From: Brevipalpus yothersi
Lineage: Eukaryota; Arthropoda; Arachnida; Trombidiformes; Tenuipalpidae
Length of the DNA stretch: 64,000 nt
Reading direction: 5' to 3'
NCBI GenBank assembly: GCA_003956705.1
Contig: QZCP01000041.1
Location: forward strand, 1 to 64,000
Shown here piece by piece: positions 1-10,237 of the stretch. The number at the start of each line of letters is the position of its first letter. Position 1 is the stretch's first letter. The notes under the pieces were generated by a model. That model was not told the origin of the DNA, did not search any database, and was given only the letters and a program-made list of their open reading frames with translations. The translations under genes and the position numbers were made by a program.

Positions 1-50
<50 letters not shown>
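1..50. repeat. (GA)n microsatellite
   Basis: A pure GA tract begins the window and is followed to about 200 by purine-rich GAGA-like sequence with short CT runs. It lies in the presumed 5' leader of the CNK-like gene. The same arrangement (GA tract, then a leader related in sequence) recurs in opposite orientation near 23,030-23,190, so this leader belongs to a duplicated block. Confidence 0.95.
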
Positions 51-54
<4 letters not shown>

Positions 55-400
55 TCTCCAAAAGAGAGGGAAGAGAGAGAGAGAAAGAGGTCAGAAGAGA
101 GCAGGAGAGAGATAATATTTCTCTCTCTCTGCATGTTCACAAAGGAAGAGAGAGAAAAAGAGAGAGAAGGTAAGAGAGAGAGAGAGAGAGAGTGTTTCTC
201 GGAGCAAGTTTGGATTACTTTTGCTACTCTCTACTTTTAGCATTTGCGTGATGTTGCTTGCAAGTGGAAGTTGAGTTGAGGAAGATGTTGATTACGTGAA
301 GAAATTTTTTTCTCCTCTCTCCAAGAGATGCTTATGTGTATTATAATTTAGTGTTGATTAATATACATGTTATATTGATTGCTGTGTTTGTGTTTACATT

Positions 401-3400
401 ATGGCGTTTATTAATGTGGCCGAATGGAGTCCACACAGTGTTGTTAGTTGGCTACAAGGATTGGAGGATTCAATTTTGCCGTATGTACCTTTCTTTTTTG
501 ACAACAACATCAATGGTTGCCGACTATTGCTACTATCGTGTGATGATCTCGAAAATTTGAATGTGATCAAAATTGGACATCAGGAAATCATTTTGGATGC
601 TGTTGATTTGTTGAAACATTTACATTATAATTTTTGTACCGAAGCATTGCAAACGTTGGCTCTCAAGTTGGGCTGTAAAACACGAAGTCTTTTTAATCAA
701 TTGAAAGCTGAAGCTGGTGAAAGTGTTGTTGGTGTTCATCTTGAAGGTTCCAAAAATAATACTAATACCATCAATAATGGTAACTGTGGTGGTAGTAGTA
801 GTAATAGTAAATCAAAAGAACGTGTATCCACCAAAACATTGTCTCGAGTGTGTGATATTATGTCATCTGTTAAAGCTTTCATCTCATGGATTGATCGATA
901 TCCTATTGATGGACAAGCAACATTTGTTCAGCTTCGTAAAACAATACTTAAATTAAGTATCGAACTAGCATCGACAGCACAACGAGATCAATTTGTTGAG
1001 TTTCCTAATGAAGTGATTAAGAAAAATTGTGCCATATTTGCTGAAATATGTGATCGTATTGTTCAAGATCTAAACGATTCGTTGGCCATACAACCGGCAT
1101 GGCTGGATGTGGTATCCATCAAGAAGAAGAAAGATGAAGAACTTGGTCTTCATATCCTATCATCTTATTCTGGTATACACATTGTGGGTGGTATTAAGCC
1201 GAGAAGTGCAGCTGATTGTCAGCGAATTGATGAAGGAGATGAGATCGTTCAAATAAATTATCAGACTGTTGTTGGTTGGCGAATGGAAAAGTTGGTTAAT
1301 GAGATGAAATCATTTCGCGAAAGTAGCCAAGATGGTAAAAAGTGTGAAATTATATTGACACTGAAAAAGAGACCTCGCCATAATCCTATTCCAGGTCAAA
1401 TTACTCGTCTACAGCCTTACAAGTTACCCAGTGTTAAGTATCAATCCAAAAGTCAATCGAAAGGTGGTCCAAGAAGTCCATTACATAGTGCCAGTAGTGA
1501 TACAAGCTCAATTGTGTCATCAAGCTCTGTGTTCACCAATAAAAGTATTCGAACAAATATGACTAACATGTCAAATGATAATAGGGATGATTCAGACACT
1601 GAAAATGAACAGAATCAAGTTTCACCAGATTCCAAGCCATGTACAGTAAAACAAGGACCGGTATATATATGCTTACCGCGTCGTCCTCGGCCAAGTAATG
1701 TTCGTCGTCGAGCAACCATCAGCGGATCATCGCCTACCTCAACATCACCTTCCATTCGTATTGAAGATATTGTGGATCGTAAAAATTTTGTTGGTCGCAA
1801 AGCTTCCCAAGATATTAACGATTCATCCTCACAGACTGGAAAACCGACTAGATCTGAATTGGGTGGTCATCGTCCATCATTGCCGAACACTAGCCCTAGC
1901 CATTTATTGACATCATGTCGATCATCATCTACATCTTCTCCTCCATCTGATCCTATCAGACCTAATCCTACTCTTAGGTCCTCTTCTACCTCTCAAGTGC
2001 CTTACTACAGTAAACCCACCTGTCTTGTTTTGAATCAGCTTAGTAAACCTGATTGTGTTAGCTCATCTTCAGCATCATCATCACCACCATCAAATCAAGC
2101 CAAATGGAATGAGAGAGAAAAATCTTGTTCCTCCAAATCTATTGGTAATCAGACGGAAACGGTTGGAATGAAGGAAGATGGTAAAAATGGTGGAAAAGTG
2201 ATCTCAAGTGATAAAGTTGGCCAATCTCATCAACAGTCAGCTCAAGATCTCTCTTCCAACACCAGCGATCGTTGTGAATCGATATCTTCTTCCAACAGCG
2301 AAATAAGTTCCACCTCTCTTGAGAAGAAGAAACCCAATCCGATGGTCTCTAGAAGCCCCTTGACCAGCGTAAGTAGTGATACGGGAGTGTCAACTTGTTC
2401 TGTGTCCACCATCAACAGAAGCGCTCTCACTAACCTAAGCCGTGTGAACAAGAATAGTAGAGATGATGATTCAGACACCGAAGATGAGCAAAAACAATCT
2501 CCCAAAGAATCTATTAAATGTCCAGTCAGGCAAGAGCCGATATATCAGAACATCCCACGTCGTCCCCGAGTCACTAACGTTCGTCGTCGAGCAACTGTGA
2601 ATATATCCTCTCCAACATTAGCTTCCTCTCCTGCCATTCGTTCCGAAAACAATGTTGACCGTAAAGATTTTGTTTCACAAAAATCCTTCGAAAGTAATGA
2701 ATCATCAGCTCCACCAGAGAAGCCGATTAGATCCGATGCCAGCAGCAGTCATTCCCCCTCTCCGACCAATACTAGCCCAAGTAAACATCGATCAAACTTT
2801 TTTCCTGATCCGATCAAGCCCAATCCCATGTTGAGGTCTAACTCCTTATCCCAAGTGCCTTACAAAAAATCCACCTGTCATGTTTTGAGCCAAATTAGCA
2901 AAGCTGATAGTAGCAAATTTTCACCAAGTCAAGTCAAAAACAACGAAGCATCAGACCAAAATGAGATCTCAAGTTCCACAAAATATATTGAAGATGGTAT
3001 AGATCAGCTGAATGATTCGAAAAATGAGAAAACAGATAATAATAATAAAATTCGTCTAAGCGCTGAACTTCTTGAGTCACACCATCAGTCGACTCAAGAT
3101 TTATCATCAAACACTAGCGATCGCTGTGAGTCAATATCCTCGTCTAATAGCGAAATTAGTTCTACTTCTTTGGAAAAGAAGAAAAGTAAACCGCTCATCT
3201 TACGAGTCCCACTAACCAGTGTTAGCAGTGATACTAGCTCCGGTATTTCGGCCAGCTCAGTATCTAGTAGTAGAAGCGCTTTGACAAACATAACATCTAT
3301 GATAGATAATCGAGAGAACGAATCTGATACAGAGAGTGAAAAAAATCAAAGCTCACTGGACTTTAAGCCATGTACAGTTAAACAGGAACCAGTTTACATA

Positions 3401-4951
3401 TGTTTACCTCGTCGTCCTAGGGTCACTAATATTCGTCGTAGAGCAACTGTGAATATATCTTCTCCGACCTCAACGTTCCCATCTTTTCGTATTGAGGATA
3501 TTGCGGACCATAAAGATGTTGTTACACGAAAAAATCTTCCAAATATTCATGGTTCATTAACTCGGCCCGTAAAGCCGAGTCGCTCAGAGATCACTGGCCG
3601 TCGAATTGCCTCCGTTGATAGTACCATTGCTACTAGCCCAAGTCATTTATCGTCATGCCCGTCGTTCTCTCCATCTGATCCAATCAAGCCTAATCCTACA
3701 CTTGGATCCTCCTCTGCCTCCTCTCAAGTGCCTTACCATAAACCTACCTGTTTTGTGTTAAGTCAGCTACCCAAGAGCGATTGCAACAATTCTCCAGCCA
3801 ACCAAACCAAATGGGGCGAAACGTATGCTCAAAATGAATGCTCTAGTATTTCAAAATCCACAGGATATCAAGCTGAGCTGGATGATGATGAGAAAAAGAA
3901 TCGTCTGAGGGATGGTAAAAAAGATGGATGCGATGCTCTTAACATCATTCTCGACTCGCAACACCATTCGTCTCAAGATCTTGCGTCAAGTAATATAGGC
4001 AATAATTATAAATCGATATCTTCATCTGGTAGTGAGATTAGTTCAACCTCGCAAGAGATGATAAAGAAAAACAAGCCCATGGTTCCAAGAAAGTCCATAA
4101 AAGTTCAGCAACTTATAGGTAAATAATCTTTCAACCAAATCTTTTCCTTTCTCTCTCTCTTCAAAAGAAAGCTAGGGAACCGTACTTAACGTTACAATCT
4201 TCTACGCCCTGAACTTTGAACCCATAGTCGTCTCTCTCTCTCTCTCTTCTCTCTGTAAAAGTAGCCTCTTGCAAGCCCGATCTTGTTCCTAAGATCGGTG
4301 CTCTCTCTCCCTCTCTTTTCTCTTTCTCTCTCTCCATCTTTTCTGCTCTTGTCTCACTTCTCTCTCTTTCTTTTGCTTCTCTCTGCTATCAATCTATCTC
4401 CAGGAGAAAAAGAAATAAGAAAACAAGACCGGGATCAGCTTAAAGAGATGGAGAAAGAGATGACAGAAAAGATAGCAGAAGAAATAAGAGCTGCTCCCCT
4501 TGTTTGCCTTATTCCTTCAATTGCTTATACTAAGCAATTTTCGTGAATTACTTGATTTATCTCTTCCTCATCACATCTAATTTGTTGCCTTAAATGAGTG
4601 ATGATTTGACTCTCCACTCTCTTATTCTTCTCTCTCTCTCTTCCTCCTCCCATTATTTTCGGTTCAAATTAACCAGATAGAGAGAATCATAGAGTGAGGG
4701 TTCTAATAGGTCAATTTGATCGAAGTTCCTCCGAATCATCTCTCTCATGCGAGGTTTCTGGCCACTGTAAGCCGTCAAGAGCAAAACCGGATTTGAAGAT
4801 CACCCTCCCATCGTCTAACTGTGATCAATTTTCGGATGATTCTGACTGTCCATCTACCCCTGGTACACCACGAAGGCCCACAATGGGCATCACAATGATT
4901 GGTAAACGCATTGATCATCGTGGATTTCCTCAGCAGCAAAAATTTTCTTAG
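401..4951 (+). CDS. cnk: CNK-like scaffold protein (SAM-CRIC-PDZ), no PH domain
   Basis: Connector enhancer of KSR proteins scaffold Ras-Raf-MAPK signalling at the membrane. I read two exons, 401-4118 and 4710-4951. The donor ATAG|GTAAAT and acceptor TAATAG|GT restore a Gly codon and keep the frame, giving about 1319 residues. An N-terminal SAM domain (about 6-70, motif WSPHSVVSWLQGL) is followed by a CRIC domain (about 75-170) and a PDZ domain (about 225-310, ELGLHI...GGIKP.SAA). From about residue 358 to 1231 lie three tandem Ser-rich repeats of roughly 285-295 residues, each with a PRRPR..N.RRRAT core. The PH domain usual for CNK is not seen before the stop at 4951, and a U6 gene begins only about 230 bp later. 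The gene may be truncated at its 3' end, or the PH exon may be lost or elsewhere. Identity rests on the SAM/CRIC/PDZ order; the last exon is less certain. Confidence 0.85.
1470..4095 (+). repeat. Three in-frame tandem repeats of about 870 bp inside cnk
   Basis: Units start near 1470, 2353 and 3205. Each encodes in order: SPLxS.SSDT, a D/E-rich DSDTE block, PRRPR..N.RRRAT, DPI.PNP.LRS, QVPY.K.TC.VL.Q, then HHQS.QDLSSNTSDR-like and SEISSTSxEKKK. The units are diverged, so the expansion is not recent, but the frame is intact in all three. Confidence 0.9.
4119..4709 (+). other. cnk intron with CT-rich stretches
   Basis: The intron between the two proposed cnk exons is 591 bp, long for this window, and rich in CTCTCT runs (about 4230-4390). 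The reading frame open across 4283-4546 is low-complexity CT-derived and is not taken as coding. Confidence 0.6.
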
Positions 4952-5120
4952 CTGTGCATCATAGATACCCTACTTTTGTAAATATTTATCATCAAGACAC
5001 GCGAATCTCACGAAAGTGTTCGTAAAGTTTTTCATTTATGAGTTAACAATCAACGATAAACCATGTTAAAAATCATTGTAATCACTAATTTTTCATGAAA
5101 AGACCTATTTCATCATCGAA

Positions 5121-5160
5121 ACTGTAACTTTTGTTTCACCTATGTACTCGTGTATATATA
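5121..5160 (+). promoter_or_regulatory. U6 copy 1 promoter: PSE-like block and TATA box
   Basis: A TATATATA box at 5153-5160 lies 24-31 bp before the predicted U6 start. An upstream block (5121-5150, CTGTAAC...TTTGTTTCACC...ACTCG) is shared with copies 2 and 3 and sits where a snRNA proximal sequence element is expected. TATA plus PSE is the usual arrangement of RNA polymerase III U6 promoters. Confidence 0.8.
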
Positions 5161-5183
5161 GTGACCTCACCTCTTTTCCTCTT

Positions 5184-5205
5184 GTCCCGTGTCGGCGGGA
5201 CATAA

Positions 5206-5239
<34 letters not shown>

Positions 5240-5288
5240 GGCCCCTGCGCAAGGATGACACGCAAAATCGTGAAGCGTTCCAAATTTT
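5184..5288 (+). ncRNA. U6: U6 spliceosomal snRNA, copy 1
   Basis: The conserved U6 core is present: ACTAAAATTGGAACGATACA, then the ACAGAGA box, GATTAGCATGGCCCCTGCG, CAAGGATGACACGCAAA and GAAGCGTTCC, ending in a T-run (5285-5292) that should stop Pol III. The 5' stem is GTCCC/GGGAC, shorter than in Drosophila but paired. The RNA part is identical to copy 2 at 9259. It is likely functional. Confidence 0.97.
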
Positions 5289-5296
5289 TTTTATTA

Positions 5297-5540
5297 ATTG
5301 ATTGTTATTTAAATCTAATCAGAAAAGTTTCACACGGCAAACTTCTTATGATACATTTTTTGGGTGTGGAGCCACAAGCAGTGTTTAAATTCTGAATCTT
5401 TACCATTCAAAGGGTTCTATTCTGTCAGTCGCGAACTCCAATCGGAATTTTTGAGTACCCTGAACTCTGGTCGAATATCCTAATTTTTTCGATAATATTC
5501 GCTCTTGAGGAATAACTGCGAAAAAAATTTTTCAACACTG
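5297..5540. repeat. Direct repeat, left copy, flanking MIF
   Basis: This segment matches 6180-6440 in the same orientation with substitutions and indels. Shared blocks include CAATTGATTGTTATT, CGTGGAGCCAC-like sequence, GAACTCC.ATCGGAAT, AATATCCTAATTTTTTCGATA and GAGGAATAACTG. The two copies bracket the MIF gene. Confidence 0.75.
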
Positions 5541-5722
5541 ATGACCAAGTGTGCAGCCAACTTCAATTACTTCAAGTCAGGTGAGAGAAAGAGAAGAGGC
5601 AAGAAAAATCAGTTGTGCAAAAAATTGGTGTATTGACAGAGAAATTACAGAGATAGCCTAAAAATCAAGGATCACAAAGTACCATGAATCGAGCTGATGA
5701 TCATTTTCCATTTCACATTATT
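5541..5722. other. MIF 3' flank, nothing else seen
   Basis: This stretch lies between the left direct repeat and the MIF stop codon and presumably contains the MIF 3' UTR. I see no other feature. Confidence 0.4.
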
Positions 5723-6076
5723 CTACATAAGATCAGCAAAAGTTGTTCCCATATAACCGACATTAGCTTTTTCAAGATTGTGAAAGTTGATATACAAACG
5801 CTTCTCGTCAACACCAAGCTCTTTAACCAGGAATTCGGTAAGTTTTGCGGAGGTCTTTTTATTGGTTTTCTCATCAATTTTTCCAATCGAAGACAAATGG
5901 ACAATGGCTGATGGTCCACTGTCACCACCGAAGTTCATAATACTATGAACAAATACAGCACAAACATAATTTTTTGGCTTTCCAAGTGCATTGGCAACAA
6001 TATCCACCGCTTTGGCTGACAGTTGAGGAGTCAATTTTGATTGATCAACATTACAAAATACTTCCAAAGTTGGCAT
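5723..6076 (-). CDS. MIF: Macrophage migration inhibitory factor homolog
   Basis: MIF proteins are small trimeric secreted cytokines with tautomerase activity through an N-terminal proline. I start at the inner ATG (6076), which gives MPTLEVFCNV and places Pro directly after Met; the frame stays open upstream to 6097. The product has 117 residues, close to the usual 115. Visible family signatures are NFGGDSGP, SIGKID, a C-terminal YINF and NVGYMGTTFA. The Cys-x-x-Cys redox pair of vertebrate MIF is absent (SGPSAIVH occupies that region). The CDS has no intron and lies between direct repeats. MIF is known from ticks and mites and is missing from many insects, which supports a chelicerate source. 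Confidence 0.95.
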   Translation of the reverse strand: MPTLEVFCNVDQSKLTPQLSAKAVDIVANALGKPKNYVCAVFVHSIMNFGGDSGPSAIVHLSSIGKIDEKTNKKTSAKLTEFLVKELGVDEKRLYINFHNLEKANVGYMGTTFADLM

Positions 6077-6179
6077 CTTCCAAGAGAATTGGATCAAAGT
6101 TTATCTTTCAAATTCAACTACTAATATTCAATAAATTATTAATGTCCACAATATTTGTTCACCCAAAGGAATATTCTCA

Positions 6180-6440
6180 TCAATTGATTGTTATTCAGAT
6201 CATGCTAGTTATTTTTGGACGTGGAGCCACCAGCCGATCGATTTGACTCCTTTCAAAGTACAATCACTTGCCTGTAAAGATAAAATCAAATTAATAAAAA
6301 TCTGTGTAATATTGGCTCCGTCAATCTGGAACTCCTATTCGAATCTTCAAGTACTCTGAATTATTAGCTCTGGTCCAATATCCTAATTTTTCGATAGTAA
6401 CCGATCATGGGGAATAACTGGGAGAAAATTTCTTAAAATT
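6180..6440. repeat. Direct repeat, right copy, flanking MIF
   Basis: This is the partner of 5297-5540 and lies just upstream of the MIF start, so it may contain the MIF promoter. The similarity is patchy but in the same order throughout. I see no coding sequence. Confidence 0.75.
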
Positions 6441-6719
6441 TCATTAATACTACTGCTAAACTCACGCCAAGGGAAAGATATGCTCAAAAGAATCTAGACT
6501 AAAATTTTTCATCAGACTTCGAGGGGAAAATTCGTGATAGCTGTTTTCTTTATAGACATTTGCCTATCATTCAGTCTAACTAGTTAGTTTTCATGATTTT
6601 CCAGACCCGATTTTCTATCGATAATCATCCGAAATTGTCACGCCTCTGTATGAAAATGGTTGAATATCCCAGGAGACACCATTGTGATAATATTCATGTA
6701 CTTTTTTGTCATAAGCTTT

Positions 6720-7007
6720 TCAGTCGAACTTTTGCATCAATTTAGGTGAACATTCCTCGAGTAGAGAGAACAACTTTCTCAACAACATTACAAAATAAAA
6801 ACTTTTCAACGACAAGGTTCGAAAAATTGAGCATCTCGATCGAAAACTTACTCTCTCATCAAAGCGATTGTAGGCCGACACAGTTTTGCTGCAAGTTCTG
6901 ATGCAAGCAGGAAGGAAGAAGAGCAACCTCGTTCTTATCCCCTCCATGAATATGATGTTATCGAGTTGCTTTAGGACTTCCTGAAAGAAAATCGAATACC
7001 ATTCCAT
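6720..7007 (-). other. Exon-like open stretch, unrecognised
   Basis: On the minus strand a TTCTTTCAG acceptor is followed by about 45 open codons (beginning EVLKQLDNII, ending SAYNRFDER) and a GTAAGT donor. A further short open piece ends CSPKLMQKFD and a stop. The layout looks like one or two exons of a gene, but no partner exons are visible on either side and I do not recognise the protein. It could be a gene fragment like others in this window, or chance. Confidence 0.25.
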
Positions 7008-7464
7008 GGTATATGTGTGTGTGTCTGTCTGTAGTTTATTATCGATCGTTTTGTTCTGAATATTAATTTATCAACCCTTCCATTCCAACGATACGAAACA
7101 TCAACCGGTCAGCAGTGGTCGCCCTCTACGTTTTGTGATGGTGTGAACAATGCATTGGCTTATCATAACACAATTATCTTGATTGTCGTTCTTTTGATGA
7201 TTATATATATATATATACATCACTTTTCGAGTCTTGATTTTCATTTCAAAACATCCCAATCCAATATCAACTTGATTTCACTGTGAGTTGTTTATCTGCT
7301 TTTTTGGATTGCTGCAGGGTGTATACTGGAATTTCTTGTCCAAATAATCCATCTTTATGTACCCATTTTTATTGGAACTTGACAATTAACAGTTTGACCA
7401 TCAATTGTTGATTGGGCCACGGCTTAGAAGTGATCCTTTTCTCTTTTCTTCAACATTCATTATC
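7008..7464. other. 5' flank of the DHRSX-like gene
   Basis: This flank holds a GTGTGTGTGTCTGTCTGT run near 7014-7032 and an alternating TA run at about 7204-7216. It presumably carries the promoter and leader of the downstream dehydrogenase gene. No coding sequence is seen. Confidence 0.4.
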
Positions 7465-8681
7465 ATGGAATCCAGGAATGGTGGCGGAGATAGTTTGTCC
7501 TCACCATCAAATGATAATCAAAATAAACCCATCATAGTGCCATCGCATCATCCGTGGATACAATGTGTGTACAATTTTTGGTGTATTTTATGTCTCTATT
7601 TTTTGGGTGCTTTTTGTATTATTATCGAAGTCAGTCGTAAACTTCGACTTGGCCCAGTGAAACATTATGATCATGAACAATTACCAGATTTAACCGGTAA
7701 AGTGGCCATAATCACCGGTGGATCTCGTGGGATAGGCTGGGCAACTGGCAAAGCTTTACTCCAAAAAGGATGTCATGTGATAATAACATCATCTGCCAAA
7801 CCAGGTAATCAAATTGAATCTCTCCAACAAAAGTTGATTACCGCTTCACAATCAGCCGGTGGAAAGGGTAAATTGGATGTATGGCACTTAGAATTGACAT
7901 CTATGGATTCTATTGTTGATTTTATCAAGCGATTCACTTCGTCTGGCCTAGAATTGAATATGTTGATTACAAATGCAGGTAAGTTGCATGCTAGAATGCT
8001 TCTTGAAAATGTCAATAATTAATGATCATCTTTATCTCTTATCAAGGTATTATGTATGCACCTTTCAGCTTAACAAACGATGGATTTGAAAGTCACTTGT
8101 CAGTCAATTATCTCGGCCATTGTCTACTCATTTGGGGACTTTTACCAATACTGAACGAAACTGGTCTCAAGTCTGGAACACTCTCTCGTATAGTCAATGT
8201 GTCCTCCGCCACTCATTATGCTAGACCAATCACACTTGATGATCTGAATGGTCTGAAATTATACTCTCCTTATCATGCATATGCTCAGTCTAAGCTGGCC
8301 CAGGTCATTTTCACATTCAAATTGAATCGATTTCTCGATGACAAAGGCACTGCACCTTATGAGTGTGTGAGAGTCAATTGTCTTCATCCAGGAGTGGTGA
8401 AAACCGATCTCTATGAGCACGTATGGTGGGTGAATCGATTCCCAAAATTTGCTTCATTGATTTTTCGAACTCCAGAAGAAGGTGCAGAGACGGTTCTCTA
8501 TACCGCCTTGTCATCTGAGCTTGATGGTGTGGGAGGAAAATATTTAGAAGACTGTGCAATCGTCAAAGCCGCTCGACCTGCCTATGATGAATCAATTCAA
8601 GATCAACTCTGGAATAAAACCTGGTCAATGCTCAGGCCATGGTTGGAGAAACTTGATATCGATCATCCAATTCAGTCTTGA
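7465..8681 (+). CDS. DHRSX: DHRSX-like short-chain dehydrogenase/reductase
   Basis: There are two exons, 7465-7978 and 8047-8681, separated by a 68-bp intron (GCAG|GTAAGT ... TCAAG|GT) that rejoins a Gly codon; the product has 382 residues. I use the first true ATG, 7465 (MESRNGGGD). A hydrophobic segment (about residues 32-54) should anchor it in a membrane. The Rossmann motif TGGSRGIG, the NAG motif and the catalytic YAQSK are all present, so the enzyme should be an active NAD(P)-dependent oxidoreductase. The regions SSATHYARP, HPGVVKTDLYEHVWW and TPEEGAETVLY closely follow vertebrate DHRSX. The substrate is not readable from sequence; other retinol-dehydrogenase-like SDRs are the alternative. 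Confidence 0.92.
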
Positions 8682-9196
8682 TTGATTCATCTGAAAACGA
8701 GTAGGAAGCCTAAGAATCCAGGATTTCTTCAATGGATAGAGATTCATTTTTCCACCCTCATTCCTCGATTATGATCATGCTTCTCAAACGAATTTGATCT
8801 GTTTTTTACATTGTTCGGCCGGAAACTCAGATTTCGAAAGAAGAAAAAAATTCTCAATCAATTCTCAATCCGTCTATCGGACAAACTCCACACCTTTTGT
8901 CCCTAATTAAGCTTCTCCATCAAAGAAATATAGTCTTACTTAGTTCATGAGATTATGTATTTTTACATTTTGAAAAGAGTTGAGAGAAGTTTATATATAA
9001 ATTGTTCTCACAGCCCTTCATGCCATGTTCATACTTTAATCATAAAACCTAAAATAACGGTAAATCCTCAAATTCTCCGCTCAATCACTAATGTCCGTGA
9101 AGTCCTCAGCAGCAAATCCAAATATCAACGATGAACCCTTCTCGAAGCCTTCACCATAACTGATTCCTTCACAAAACACTCATTTAATCCCAAACC
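8682..9196. other. Intergenic, DHRSX 3' flank
   Basis: No gene is seen. Part of it (about 9020-9067, including CATGTTCATACTTTAATCAT) is similar in inverted orientation to 20,790-20,841. Confidence 0.5.
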
Positions 9197-9235
9197 CTGT
9201 AACCTTTGTTTCACCTATGTACTCGTGTATATATA
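9197..9235 (+). promoter_or_regulatory. U6 copy 2 promoter: PSE-like block and TATA box
   Basis: The PSE-like block lies at 9197-9225 and TATATATA at 9228-9235, with exactly the same spacing to the RNA start as in copy 1. Sequence between promoter and RNA start is also nearly identical to copy 1. Confidence 0.8.
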
Positions 9236-9258
9236 GTGACCTCACCTCTTTCCCTCTT

Positions 9259-9280
9259 GTCCCGTGTCGGCGGGACATAA

Positions 9281-9314
<34 letters not shown>

Positions 9315-9363
9315 GGCCCCTGCGCAAGGATGACACGCAAAATCGTGAAGCGTTCCAAATTTT
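9259..9363 (+). ncRNA. U6: U6 spliceosomal snRNA, copy 2
   Basis: The RNA region is identical to copy 1, followed by a T-run at 9360-9367. Both 5' stem halves and the ACAGAGA box are intact, so it is likely functional. About 150 bp downstream is shared with the region after copy 3, but much less with copy 1. Confidence 0.97.
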
Positions 9364-9472
9364 TTTTATTAATTTTGATTAGAATATCGACATCAATATT
9401 TGAGAATATGGTTATATTTTCCCTTTAAACTCGACTCCTCGATAGAATTTTTGTTATGTAGTTACCATTATT

Positions 9473-9996
9473 GTGAATTTGATCGGACTTTGTATTGTCC
9501 ATTTTCTTTCCTCTTCTCTTAATCACGACCTACGGAAGGGAAAAAGTTTCTTAGTCTGTGCTGCTATAAATTCGAAGTGTCTATACTTTTATGAAGCAAA
9601 GGAAACTCTCCATGGAAATATAAGTTTTTCCGATCATCTTCGCTCACTCTTAGAATTCTTCGAATATTTCAGACGTGATGGGAAGGAGAAAGTTTATCTT
9701 GTTATGGATGACATTCGTTTCCATCATCATGAAGGAGTAAAAAAGTTCTCGATAAGTCTCACCACCAAGTGCTTTTTCTCCCTCCTTACACTGTACTCTC
9801 TTTAAATCCTGTCGAGGAACTTATCAATCAGCTCAAGCACCATGTGAAAAAGGTCAGATCAAAAAATCGCGAAGAAGTTTACTATGGTATTAATCTATCT
9901 TCCGAAGTAGTTACTGAGCAAGATTGTCATAACTATTATGGCTACGTGATGAAATATATTCCAAGATGTTTGAATATGGATTATATCGAAAACTGA
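9473..9996 (+). pseudogene. Decayed DDE transposase, copy A (C-terminal part)
   Basis: Two overlapping frames together resemble the C-terminal half of an IS630/Tc1-mariner-type (DDE_3) transposase. The first gives FRRDGKEKVYLVMDDIRFHHHEGVKK; after a frameshift near 9745-9770 the second gives LFLPPYTVLSLNPVEELINQLK. The Asp in MDD and the Glu in NPVEE match the expected second and third acidic residues. No complete N-terminal part or terminal inverted repeats were recognised. The element is broken. A second decayed copy lies at 35,085-35,365. Confidence 0.7.
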
Positions 9997-10201
9997 TTCG
10001 ATGAATTTTTTGGCCTTTTGCTCTTCTTCTTTGAAAACTAATTTCATTTCTCTGTGGAAGAGTTGTTCTCTTTTGCTACCTCTTCAAGATAAGACTGATC
10101 ACTACGAGGATGTTTTCTACTTCTTTGAAAAATTATTTATCCATTCTGATGGAGATGATCTTATTCACTGAAAAAGATTGCATCATGATTTCGATCATAC
10201 C

Positions 10202-10204
<3 letters not shown>

Positions 10205-10234
<30 letters not shown>
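10205..10234. repeat. (CT)n microsatellite at the edge of the lipase copy
   Basis: About 30 bp of CT. Similarity to the lipase gene exists only on its right side and stops exactly here. In the parent lipase the matching position is the GA tract in intron 3 (40,920-40,979). Confidence 0.95.

Positions 10235-10237
<3 letters not shown>

Noticed and set aside
1615..3291. Minus-strand open frames inside cnk
   Set aside because: They mirror the repeated Ser codons of the plus-strand CNK frame, recur once per repeat, and have no independent support.
4283..4546. Open frame with a hydrophobic Leu/Ser start resembling a signal peptide
   Set aside because: It is coded by CTCTCT low-complexity DNA inside the proposed cnk intron.
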